Source of the DNA: a bacterium
GTDB lineage: Bacteria > Patescibacteria > JAEDAM01 > Absconditabacterales > Absconditicoccaceae
Direction of reading: 5' to 3'
NCBI GenBank assembly: GCA_030528665.1
Contig: JAUMYK010000034.1
Span: forward strand, 1-10,433
DNA length: 10,433 nucleotides
Position numbers and translations under genes: made by a program. Below, one piece after another: positions 1-7,600 of the stretch. Numbering within the stretch: the first letter of the stretch is position 1; each line of letters opens with the position of its first letter. The notes under the pieces were generated by a model, which ran no database searches, was not told where the DNA came from, and saw only the letters and a list, made by a program, of their open reading frames with translations.

Positions 1-126
1 CTGAGGAGTTGGCTGAGGAGATGTTTGCGGTGTAGACTGAGAAGTTGGTTGAGGTGTAGCTTGAGAGGCTATTGCGTTAACAGATTGAGGAGTTAGCTGA
101 GGTGTTGGTTGAGGAGTTGGAGTGGC
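1..126 (-). repeat. Low-complexity PTPQ-type coding repeat
   Basis: On the minus strand this stretch encodes a run of Pro-Thr-Pro-Gln, Thr-Ser-Pro-Gln and Leu-Thr-Pro-Gln units, interrupted once by SVNAIASQA. At DNA level it appears as recurring ggttgagg/agttggctgagg blocks. It forms the C-terminal tail of the DUF5684-like protein and continues past base 1. Such Pro/Thr-rich tails are usually extended linkers or wall-spanning stalks in surface proteins; that role is inferred here. Confidence 0.8.
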
Positions 127-768
127 TTCTCCTACAAATTCTGAATCATCTAGAGCAAGAATAGGATAGAAGATCATAGGGAGAAAGAGGAGTCCGAGTG
201 CGAATCCTGTTCCCTTTCCATAGAGCTTTGCCACTCTAAAGGGTAAAAAGAATACAAGAAGAATAAAGCTGATTACCCCAAAAAGCCCTCAGCATCGTGA
301 AAGACCATTACTTAGCGTGCTATCCTCTACAAAACGGTTCGCTACAAAACAGACAAATGGCATCAAAGGGATCCAGAATCGACTTTTTCTTCCCAGGAGT
401 TTCGCAAACCTATAGCTATTGATCACAGGAATCAATGCCCATCGCCATGCTTGTTTTGCTTTTTCAAAAAGTTTTCCAAAGACGATGGTATAAAAGACTT
501 TGAGAGCTGCTCCGATAGCTATCATGATGAGTGTTGTTGTCCCAAAAAAGAAGAGCAATATTTCTAATTCTCCAAACATCCCTCCTCCAAAAAATGATCT
601 TCGTGAGGAGATAGGGATATGGCTGGTAGTGCTTTCAAAGTTGTCGTTTCCAGCGGCTGGGATGCCTCTAATGCCTCCAAGAGAGGAAAGTTCGTTTTCA
701 TTACTTGAGCGTACAGCATCCTGTTCTAAGCTGCTGAGTACCTCAGGTGTATCAGTATGGTCATACAT
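1..768 (-). CDS. DUF5684-like multipass membrane protein with Pro/Thr/Gln tail, 3' end outside window
   Basis: The gene starts at the ATG at 766-768 and is still open at base 1, giving at least 256 residues. One in-frame UGA (289-291) is read as Gly160; under the standard code the protein would stop there, cutting the conserved domain in half. Residues 1-60 are polar and probably disordered. A long hydrophobic segment lies at about 67-96, followed by motifs typical of the DUF5684 family: LFEKAKQAWRWALIPVINSY (100-119), then hydrophobic segments near 131-146 and 163-177, then AKLYGKGTGFALGLLFLP (180-197) and a last hydrophobic stretch to about 206. Members are integral membrane proteins of unknown function, sometimes annotated next to signal peptidase I. 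From about residue 215 the protein becomes a repetitive PTPQ/TSPQ tail that runs off the window. No Shine-Dalgarno motif precedes the ATG. The family call is from motif memory, not a search. Confidence 0.8.
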
Positions 769-818
769 GCTGTCTAGGTATAAAAAACTAAAAGTGATCC
801 TAGTGGATACTACCTTTA

Positions 819-847
819 AGTATAATACTTTTTTGAAAAAAAGTCAA
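819..847 (-). promoter_or_regulatory. Sigma70-type promoter for the DUF5684-like gene
   Basis: Reading the minus strand, TTGACT (842-847) is followed after 17 bases by TATACT (819-824). Transcription should begin near 812, leaving a leader of about 44 bases before the ATG at 768. It lies downstream of the rplK terminator, so this gene is probably a separate transcription unit. Confidence 0.65.
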
Positions 848-961
848 AAAAACTGATCCTTTTTGACAGGAAAGTGTATGTCATGACTGTATAATGATCA
901 CTACAAGGGATGTATTGAGTGGTTTTTACAGTTTCTTTTAACCAATACAACCAAGGCTATC

Positions 962-984
962 AAAAAAAGCTCCCACTACGAGAG
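962..984 (-). terminator. Probable intrinsic terminator after rplK
   Basis: On the minus strand CTCTC (980-984) pairs with GGGAG (970-974) around a 5-base loop, with one U-G pair, and is followed within two bases by a run of seven T (962-968). The stem is short, so strength is uncertain, but it sits 30 bases past the rplK stop and ahead of a separate promoter. Confidence 0.55.
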
Positions 985-1014
985 TTGAGAACTTTTTTGA
1001 GAAGAGAGGAGGTA

Positions 1015-1455
1015 TTACCATTCAACATCCACTCCCATATTTCTTGCAGTACCTGCAATAGCTTTGAACGCAGCTTCTTTATCATTTGCATTCAAGTCAT
1101 CTTTTTTGAGTTCATAGATTGCTTCAAGATCATCTCTAGTGAGTTTTCCAATCTTTTTCTTGTTTGGCTCTCCAGATCCAAGGTTTTGATTGATTCTCCA
1201 TTTGATGAGACCTGAGGTAATAGGAGCACCAATTTCCATTTTAAAGGTTCTATCTACGAAAACAGTCAGTTTTACTTTTATTTTTACTTCAATTCCACCG
1301 AACTGTTTCATCAAATCAGCGGTCTTTTCGTTAAATTCTTTGGTAAATTGTCCAATGTTTACTCCATTAGCACCCAGCATAGGTCCAAGTGGAGGAGTTG
1401 GGGTAGCTTTTCCAGCTGGTACTTCGATATTAAGGATTTTCTGTACTTTTGCCAT
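1015..1455 (-). CDS. rplK: 50S ribosomal protein L11 (uL11)
   Basis: The protein is 146 aa, matching the usual L11 length of about 141. The N-terminal domain carries the hallmark stretch VPAGKATPTPPLGPMLGANG (13-32) followed by VNIGQF, the flexible Pro-rich site where L11 meets elongation factors and where thiostrepton binds in other bacteria. The C-terminal domain (about 70-146), ending in AGTARNMGVDVEW, binds the GTPase-associated region of 23S rRNA. It starts at the ATG at 1453-1455, with a weak AGG about 8 bases upstream, and stops at a genuine UAA (1015-1017). None of its 14 glycines uses UGA. It lies 14 bases after the unknown membrane protein gene, so it is probably cotranscribed with nusG. 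rplA, which normally follows, is absent; a terminator and an unrelated gene come next. Confidence 0.97.
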   Translation of the reverse strand: MAKVQKILNIEVPAGKATPTPPLGPMLGANGVNIGQFTKEFNEKTADLMKQFGGIEVKIKVKLTVFVDRTFKMEIGAPITSGLIKWRINQNLGSGEPNKKKIGKLTRDDLEAIYELKKDDLNANDKEAAFKAIAGTARNMGVDVEW

Positions 1456-1469
1456 CTGTATACCTGCAT

Positions 1470-2201
1470 TTAAATAAATAAAGATTTGAGATAGGATTTA
1501 CTCTGATGATATTTTGCATATGGAATCTGGAGTAACCAATGTTCTCCGTTGATCTCAAGTAAAATAATCACCAGTTTCTCCTTGTATTCTGGGAGATTGA
1601 GGTAGCTAAGCTTGTCTCCAAAAAGCTGATGTTTCACGATCTCTGATTCAGACTTCATACTATAGATATTCCCTCCAAGTTGTTGGATGGTAGTCTTGAG
1701 TTCAGAAGGTGCTTTTGCAAAGTAAGCATAGTAAATACCTCTAGCATCTCTCAAGAGATATTCAGGTGTGAGTCCAAGCATATCAATACTCTCTACTACA
1801 CCAAAGTACATATCAGTGCCTGAGAGGATACGAGGAGCTTGTCCCTGAAAGAGGAGATCAGTTTCAGTTGAAGCGGACTGAGTTTGGTCTCCCAATGCCA
1901 CCTGTCAAGCATCAGATCAGGTAGCGGAAGTATTTGAGTTATTCACTCACGAGAGTACATCGCCTGATGAAGCCTCTGTTGTATGTTGCTCTCCAAAATC
2001 CAAGACTACAATCTGATCAGTATTTCAGTTTGTCTCAGAAGCAGAGCGTGGAGAGATTCATCAGTTTGAGCTTTGATCTTGTGGCTGCAGTCTAGCAAGT
2101 AACTCTGTACCTCTTACCTGATAGAGAAGTGAGTAAATCACGATCAGGGAGATAAACAGAATGACTAGGCAGAGTGAAACCAGTTTTTTTTGCTGCTCCA
2201 T
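1470..2201 (-). CDS. Single-pass membrane protein of unknown family between nusG and rplK
   Basis: The 243-aa product exists only if six in-frame UGA codons are read as Gly (residues 47, 48, 59, 85, 95, 99; the first two are tandem). It starts at the ATG at 2199-2201 and ends at UAA (1470-1472). Residues 7-27 form a strongly hydrophobic segment right after MEQQKK, a typical uncleaved signal anchor that would place the rest outside the membrane. Residues about 30-105 are a Ser/Thr/Asn/Gly/Gln-rich linker. Residues about 110-243 look like a compact alpha/beta domain, with AYFAKAPSELKTTIQQLGGN and later EKLVIILLEINGEHWLLQIP. It sits 27 bases after nusG and 14 before rplK, so it is almost certainly in the same transcript. 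No Shine-Dalgarno is seen. I do not recognise the family, and its position inside a translation/export operon does not by itself assign a function. Confidence 0.85.
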
Positions 2202-2228
2202 CTAAAATAGTTGAGAAGAGATAAAGCT

Positions 2229-2810
2229 TTAGCTTGCAAGTTCAACCTTGTCCACATCAATCGCAACAGGAGTGAGTCTTCCAAGCATTTCTACTTGTAC
2301 AACCACATTGCCTTTTTCTGTATCAATTTCTTTGATATTTCATTTCATACCTTTGAAATCTCAGTGTTTGAGGAGGACAATATCCCCAATCTTGTAAGGA
2401 ATGGTTAATTCTGATCTTTCTTGAGCCTGTTGAATTTGGTCAATCATTTGCTGATATTCTTGCTCAGTAAGTGGGATAGGTTTGGTCTCAGCTCCGACAA
2501 TGAGTCTTACCCCAGGAGTATTCCTTACCACATACCAGATCTTATCATTCATTCTGGATTTAAAAAAGACATATCCAGGATAGAGTTTTTTTTGTCTCAC
2601 TACCTTTTCCCCTTTTTTCATGGAGACCTCACTTACCATAGGACTAAGGTAATCTACCACATCCTCAGCAAGCCCTTGTTTGTTAACTCTTTCTTGGAGG
2701 TTTTCGATCACGAGGGCTTCCTGACCAGAGGTTACGCTCAATACATATCGTCTAAAATTGGTATCTTCAATTTGTTTTTTGATTTCATTGGTATTTACTT
2801 CTCTTTGCAT
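2229..2810 (-). CDS. nusG: Transcription termination/antitermination factor NusG
   Basis: The protein is 193 aa from the ATG at 2808-2810; an in-frame TTG three codons upstream is possible. NusG binds RNA polymerase through its NGN domain and couples it to the ribosome or Rho through its KOW domain. The NGN domain covers about residues 19-110, with FRRYVLSVTSGQE, LYPGYVFF and the NTPGVRLIVG stretch all typical. A helical linker follows, then the KOW domain from IGDIVLLKH to the end. Two in-frame UGA codons, 2361-2363 (residue 150) and 2340-2342 (residue 157), give H-G-DFKGMK-G-NIKEID. These match the conserved glycines of the DGPF...NGVVEEVD pattern in E. coli NusG, as I recall it. The standard code would delete most of the KOW domain. 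It ends at UAA, 27 bases before the next gene and 57 bases after secE. No Shine-Dalgarno is visible. Confidence 0.96.
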
Positions 2811-2867
2811 AATTGGCAAGGAAAAAGATAAAAGGAATGTTTTGTTATGATAGCAAAGGGGAATATC

Positions 2868-3320
2868 CTAAGCTTGAGCAACAGGAGTATGCTCTTCTGT
2901 AGATGGAGTCTCAGCTGCACTTTGTGGAAGCTCCTCTACGGTTAATTCAGAAGCGGATGGAGTCTCAGCTGCTGTATCGCTAGCTACTACTGCTTCTGCA
3001 GAGCTTGGATCTACGGTAAATTCAATATCACTTTCTCCTGTCTCTGCAGTATGATCAAGCATCATGCTATGTACACCAATAGGAGTAATTTCTTTACCAG
3101 TCATAGCAGTATAGAGCGCTCTATATCCATCAGAAAAAAGCGTATCCGCAAGCACAAAATACAGCCCTGCTATAATTACTAATGCAAAAATCCCAAGTGT
3201 AAGCTGTACAACTTGCTTGGTAGTAGGAAACTTTAATTTTTTGACAGTATCTAGACTATCATAGATGAAATCTAACATAGCAAACGATAAAAAAGCTAAA
3301 AAATAACTAGGGAGTATCAT
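2868..3320 (-). CDS. secE: Preprotein translocase subunit SecE with long acidic tail
   Basis: SecE clamps SecY in the SecYEG channel. The family core is present: VKKLKFPTTKQVVQ (26-39), matching the amphipathic helix with its conserved K-x-x-x-P-T pattern, followed by one membrane segment at about 38-60 ending in LADTLFS. The ATG at 3318-3320 gives 150 aa and has a GAGAGAG run about 10 bases upstream. A second ATG at 3276-3278 (residue 15, MLDFIYDS) would give 136 aa with a more ordinary N terminus, so the start is uncertain. After the membrane segment a tail of roughly 75 residues is rich in Ala, Glu, Ser and Thr, with AAETPS occurring twice. Bacterial single-span SecE proteins are usually about 60-70 aa, so the tail is an extension. 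It stops at UAG (2868-2870), 57 bases before nusG. Confidence 0.92.
   Translation of the reverse strand: MILPSYFLAFLSFAMLDFIYDSLDTVKKLKFPTTKQVVQLTLGIFALVIIAGLYFVLADTLFSDGYRALYTAMTGKEITPIGVHSMMLDHTAETGESDIEFTVDPSSAEAVVASDTAAETPSASELTVEELPQSAAETPSTEEHTPVAQA
2902..2972. repeat. 17-bp direct repeat within the secE tail
   Basis: The sequence GATGGAGTCTCAGCTGC occurs at 2902-2918 and again at 2956-2972, 54 bases apart and in the same reading frame. On the coding strand each copy encodes AAETPS. This suggests that the acidic SecE tail grew by short duplication. Confidence 0.85.
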
Positions 3321-3413
3321 ACAGATTTACTCTCTCAATGCAAGTCAAAAGCAATAAAAATCTGATGCTGCTCTTAGTTACAAACTTGGAAGTATTTTGG
3401 TTGTTTGCCTAAG

Positions 3414-3444
3414 TTGTACCTTCTTTTAGGAGTAAGGTATACAA
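3414..3444 (-). other. Hairpin in the leader upstream of secE
   Basis: On the minus strand TTGTATACCTT can pair with AAGGTACAA, nine pairs with a two-base bulge, around an 11-base loop. There is no T run after it, so it is not a classic terminator. It lies about 94 bases before the secE ATG in a gap without a gene. A role as an RNA leader element or mRNA-stability hairpin is only inferred. Confidence 0.35.
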
Positions 3445-3448
3445 GGTA

Positions 3449-3470
3449 GGGAGAGCTAAGCTGCTCGCCC
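3449..3470 (-). other. GC-rich hairpin after the upstream membrane gene
   Basis: On the minus strand GGGCGAGC pairs with GCTCTCCC around AGCTTA, with one C-U mismatch. It sits 28 bases after the UAG of the gene at 3498-4313. No T run follows. It may be a 3'-end processing or weak termination structure for that gene, or part of the secE leader together with the neighbouring hairpin at 3414-3444. Confidence 0.35.
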
Positions 3471-3497
3471 AAGAGGAGGTAAACGTTTTGCTTGATA

Positions 3498-4313
3498 CTA
3501 GAGATTGGAAAAAAAGTTCCATATTTCACCTCATTCTGGGATAGGGGTTCGTTGCTCAGTTTGGAGGTGGTAGAGATAGAGATGTTGACCTGCGATAAAG
3601 AGTTTCATTTTGACATCATCTGGACCTGCCATTCCTTGGATACATATCCCCTCAATCAGGATTCCATTTCACTCAATACGATAAGTAGGTTGATAACATT
3701 GTTCTAGAATGCCTTTGAAAGGGAGGAGGGTATAATCTTGCTGGAGGAGGGCAAGTGCAGTATCCATATCTTCAGCGGAGAGGGCTTTCAGAAAAGTCAG
3801 AATTTTTCTGGTATTTCTATTAGGATGCTGATAATAATTAAACAGTTCGTGATAGTAGTCTGGGCTATCTTGGGTAATTGTCAGTTTTCCCTCTTGATCG
3901 ATGAGGATAAAATCAATCTGATAGCTTCATAAATCTCTCCTCAACCTTTCTCAATCTAGTGGATACCTTGCATACCTAAGGATGCCATCTTGTCCAAAAC
4001 TATCGCTAAAGAAAGGCAAATCATCTGGATGGTTTGGTTCTTGCGGTTCAGAGAAAGTAGGGGCGGGTAAGCTATTGCCAAGAGAGGGGAGTGCTAGGTT
4101 GGTAGCATTAATATGAAAAATGATGTGATCAGCGGGGAGGTAGGATAGGTGATAGAGTTGTAAGCCATCGTGTTCACTTTTGACTTGTTCAGACTGAGTG
4201 GAGATGAATTGAACGTTCCTTGAGGATTGAAAAGTTTTGTAGCTCCATAAGCCACTTATTACAAGGAGTAAAAACAGTAAAATACAGAGGAGGATCGCGT
4301 TTTTAGTTTGCAT
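3498..4313 (-). CDS. Single-pass membrane-anchored protein of unknown family upstream of secE
   Basis: Reading four in-frame UGA codons as Gly (residues 121, 129, 215, 261) gives 271 aa from the ATG at 4311-4313 to UAG at 3498-3500. Residues 6-24 are a hydrophobic segment right after MQTKN, either a signal anchor or an uncleaved signal peptide. No lipobox cysteine sits in the right place; the only nearby Cys is inside the hydrophobic core. Residues about 30-75 are polar, about 80-105 are rich in Pro, Ser, Glu and Asp, and about 108-271 look like a folded domain with DFILIDQEGKLTITQ, a helical stretch around KILTFLKALSAEDMDTALAL, and beta-like strands near the end (KMKLFIAGQHLYLY). I do not recognise the family. 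It points the same way as secE, with a 177-base gap, so it may or may not share its transcript. No Shine-Dalgarno is present. Confidence 0.82.
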
Positions 4314-4670
4314 AAGTGATGTTATAAAATTAATAAAAATTGCTCTAAGAAGAGAGTGCTGTAAAACGCATAGTTATCAATTTTATTGAGAATGTTTCTA
4401 TTCTTATCATATATTAATTAGTTGTTTAAATGCAAAGAAAAGTAATAAAAAGTCCGATTATATCCTTTTTATAACGTTTACCTTGTAGAAACTAAAAATT
4501 TGGATACTTCCTCTTGCCAAAAAGAAGCATCAGAAGGGAGGCTGAGCAGCAGAAAAATATTTTATATCATATGTATTTGATTTGGCAAGTGATTTTACTA
4601 TAAAAGGCAAAAAAATCTGACTTTTTTCTCCTTTTTTGAGTATAATTACGAGAAAGTCTTTAGATGAGTT
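4314..4670. other. Divergent AT-rich intergenic region
   Basis: This 357-base gap separates two divergently transcribed genes. It holds the plus-strand promoter at 4617-4646. On the minus side only a TATAAC (4321-4326) is seen; if it is a -10 box, transcription would begin almost at the ATG of the gene ending at 3498, implying a near-leaderless message. The stretch 4505-4540 has purine- and pyrimidine-rich blocks that could fold, but I could not settle on a convincing structure. No tRNA or convincing ORF is present. Confidence 0.6.
4617..4646 (+). promoter_or_regulatory. Sigma70-type promoter for the large plus-strand gene
   Basis: CTGACT (4617-4622) and a perfect TATAAT (4641-4646) are separated by 18 bases. 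The start of transcription should fall near 4653, leaving a leader of about 18 bases to the ATG at 4671, or about 30 to the one at 4683. No clear Shine-Dalgarno lies in that leader. Confidence 0.65.
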
Positions 4671-7600
4671 ATGGATGATGTGATGGCAAAACCTGGAAAA
4701 AATGAACAACCAAGATCGCCACATACGCTCACGCAGCACCAAAAACTGGCTAATAATCCAGCATTTTCCTGATATCTTAATAGACTGCTCTCAGCACTCA
4801 ATGCTGCTGGCAAAAATACCACTTCTCCCTATGAATTTGCGAAATATGAGCTTGAGAATCAGCTTGATTGGAAAAATGCACAAGGAGTACTTGCTCAAAT
4901 GGCAAACCCTACACAATCAATCGGTGCAGTAGATATTGATTATAATCTGATCAAACATGAGGTACTCTATCTTTCAGAGCTTCAAAAATTAGACCTTACC
5001 AGTATTACAGGAGTACCAGCTTTGCATACTTTTGGTCTTGCATTGGAAAAAAGTTTGATTGAGATCATTCGTCAGCAGTTTGTAGAGAGCTTACCTGCTG
5101 ATTTGAAAAAAGAACTGCTTGATCTCATTGGGACAAATCCTAAGACGCTATCTGTACTTTTGAGTGATCTCCACTTTTTTGGGGAGAATTGTAATGCTCC
5201 TAAGGATAAAAAGACCTATACGCAGATGATGCAAAATTTTAAAATCCCTTTGCATCAGCTCTGTCAGCACTTACAACACCAGTGAATGGATATCAGTGAC
5301 TTGCAGAACGGGGAGTATACGACTTGGCGTCCAGAGCTTCAGCTTGGAATTGATGCAGTTTTGACCAAAAATGTACTCCAGAGAAGCAAGGAGCGTATTA
5401 CCCAGCTCAAAAATATGATTTCAGGTATGGAGTCGCTTTTCAATCAGACCTTAGCACCACTCTCTGCAGTCTTCAAAACTTATCCTTTTGATGCTAAATT
5501 GCTTGAGCAGGAGTATCCAGAGCTATGGAAGGAGCTGACTGAAATCCGAGAGCGTGTTACTCCTGAGACAAGTGAAGAGGAGATCGATCGTATCAAGTCT
5601 GAGATGTACCAAAAAGAAACTGAAATCTACCTTCATCATCTCCAAAACAAAAATCCCCCTCTTGCTCAAGTGATGGAGAAGTTGATCGCCAATAAATTTG
5701 ATTTTATGAAGCTTGAGGAAAAGGAGGTAGAGGATTTGGTAGCGTTCTTGACTGAGCAGAGATTAGAAGAGATGAAAAAATCTGATCTCATTAAAATTTT
5801 TGAACCTGATCGCCCTCATCAGTTTGAAACCTTTTTTCGTTCGCTCTTTGATTTTAGGCAAAATACCTTGGATATTGGGGGGCAATCGCTTAAGATCACT
5901 AAAGCATTGACTCCTTGATCACTTGCTCCGATCCAGTCGCTGGAAGATATGGCAGCCTGTAGTGAGTCTCCCTACCGTTTTACCTTGCACGATTTGGATC
6001 AGCTCGATCTCTCTTTGGAAAATCGCCAGCTCCTGGAGAGTCTCTTATCTCCACATCTCTCCGATGATAAAAAGACAGCAGTCCTCGAGGGCAAGGATAT
6101 TGGAAAGCTGCTCTATCTCTATATGATGGGACACAAAACATCTTTTCTAGAAGAATACCAACCGAGAAATGCAGAACCAACATTGAAAAAATTTTTTCAG
6201 GATGCAAATCAAGAAGCTCGCTTGCAGAGACTCCAGCAAGATTTTCTTCCTCCTCAAAAAAGAGATCAAAACTGACCTTCTGATGAGGAGGATGTCCCAT
6301 CAGATCATCCAGATTCTCCCGATCCTCTCAATAATACTCCCAAAGCTCAGCTGCTCAAAGCTTGGGCGAGTCTCAAAGGTGCCGCAAAAGATGGAGATCA
6401 TCAGGGATTTGAGCCTGGAGCTATGATCTATTTTACGCCTTATGATAGCAAACTCCCTCCCTATGATCTGGGAAGTAGAGAGTGGGTAAGAATGGAGATC
6501 ACAGGCGTAGATCGAGACAATGGCTCCTTTACTGCTAAGACCTATGGTACTGAGCTAAAACTCCATCCTGAAGATGAGGGGAAAGAACAAGAGTATCAGT
6601 TTTCAGATTTTTGAGCAATGTTTGGATCTGATAATAAAAACCTCTGATCTTCTTCCTTCAAAGTACTCAAAAATGATAATTCCTTTGCAGGACAGATGGC
6701 AGCATTGCAAGCTGCAGGGATAGAGAGTAAACTCCTTGATGGGCTAAAACTTGAGGGAAACAAACTTACTTTTGATTATCAAGATACCGAGGGCAAACCG
6801 AGTAGGCAGGAGGCAAGCTATTTTGGGACAACTGATGAGAAGTTAGATGATAAGAGTTCTGCACTCAAAAAACAGAATATCTTTTATAAAGCAACTCCAC
6901 TTGCTAACTGAACCATAAGGGTCGAGAGTGAGTTTGACAATGAAGAAGGGAAAGGGACCCGTTATAGTCAAGACATGACCTATCCTGACTTTATTCTTTT
7001 TCTCAATCAAAAAAACCTTAGCCCTAAAACCAAACAGGAATACGAAAATGATCAAACTGCGAGCTGAGATATTCGCTCTCACAAAAAGCGTACTTGGAAA
7101 TTTGTGAGTGTGGGATCGATGCTCTTTAGTATCAAAAATGTTTGGAAAAATCTGATGGGGAAGTTAGATGAGTATTACAAAGAGCAAGATGAAGCGTGTA
7201 TGGACTGGTTGGTTTCTGATGTAGGAATTTATAGATTTCTCGAAAAGCGTTTTGGCTGGATTGGATCAGTCAAAGATGCTGCTGGTAAGCTGCATGATGA
7301 ACAGTTGCTTAAAAAAGAAGAAAAAAACTGGAATTCTATCGACAAATGGCTTAAAACCTTCAAAAATCTTCAGGATTTTTCTTCCCTTTTTGAAAACGGC
7401 TATGATCATCCTTACAATGGAGATCCTGATCATAAATTTACTCTAGATCGTCGGATTAAAAAAGGTAATACGCTCAAAACAATTCTTCTTAGCAAAGAGA
7501 GTGTGCATGGAGATGATACGCTCAGACCTATTATGGCTGCAGCGATGATCTCCAATATTAAATTGGGAAAAGGACTCTATCGTGGGATCGCAGATGCGGA

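Noticed and set aside
500..856. Plus-strand ORF opposite the DUF5684-like gene
   Set aside because: It is antisense to a gene with clear family motifs, and its translation is low-complexity without domain character.
863..895. Plus-strand TTGACA and TATAAT
   Set aside because: The spacer is 21 bases, too long for a sigma70 promoter, and no plus-strand gene follows; the region is antisense to rplK.
919..1477. Plus-strand ORFs across rplK
   Set aside because: They are shadows of the L11 coding sequence.
2229..2810. UGA as tryptophan (code 4) or selenocysteine
   Set aside because: The NusG positions are conserved glycines, UGG serves for Trp everywhere, and no SECIS-like hairpin follows the UGA codons. 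The number of UGA codons is too high for selenocysteine.
3343..3348. Minus-strand TTGACT as -35 for secE
   Set aside because: The matching -10 position (TCTGTA) is poor and would overlap the start codon.
3492..3932. Two short plus-strand ORFs
   Set aside because: They are antisense to the 271-aa minus-strand gene, which is continuous in code 25 and has a signal anchor.
4530..4742. Minus-strand ORF of 70 codons in the divergent gap
   Set aside because: It overlaps the promoter and start of the large plus-strand gene and shows no family features.
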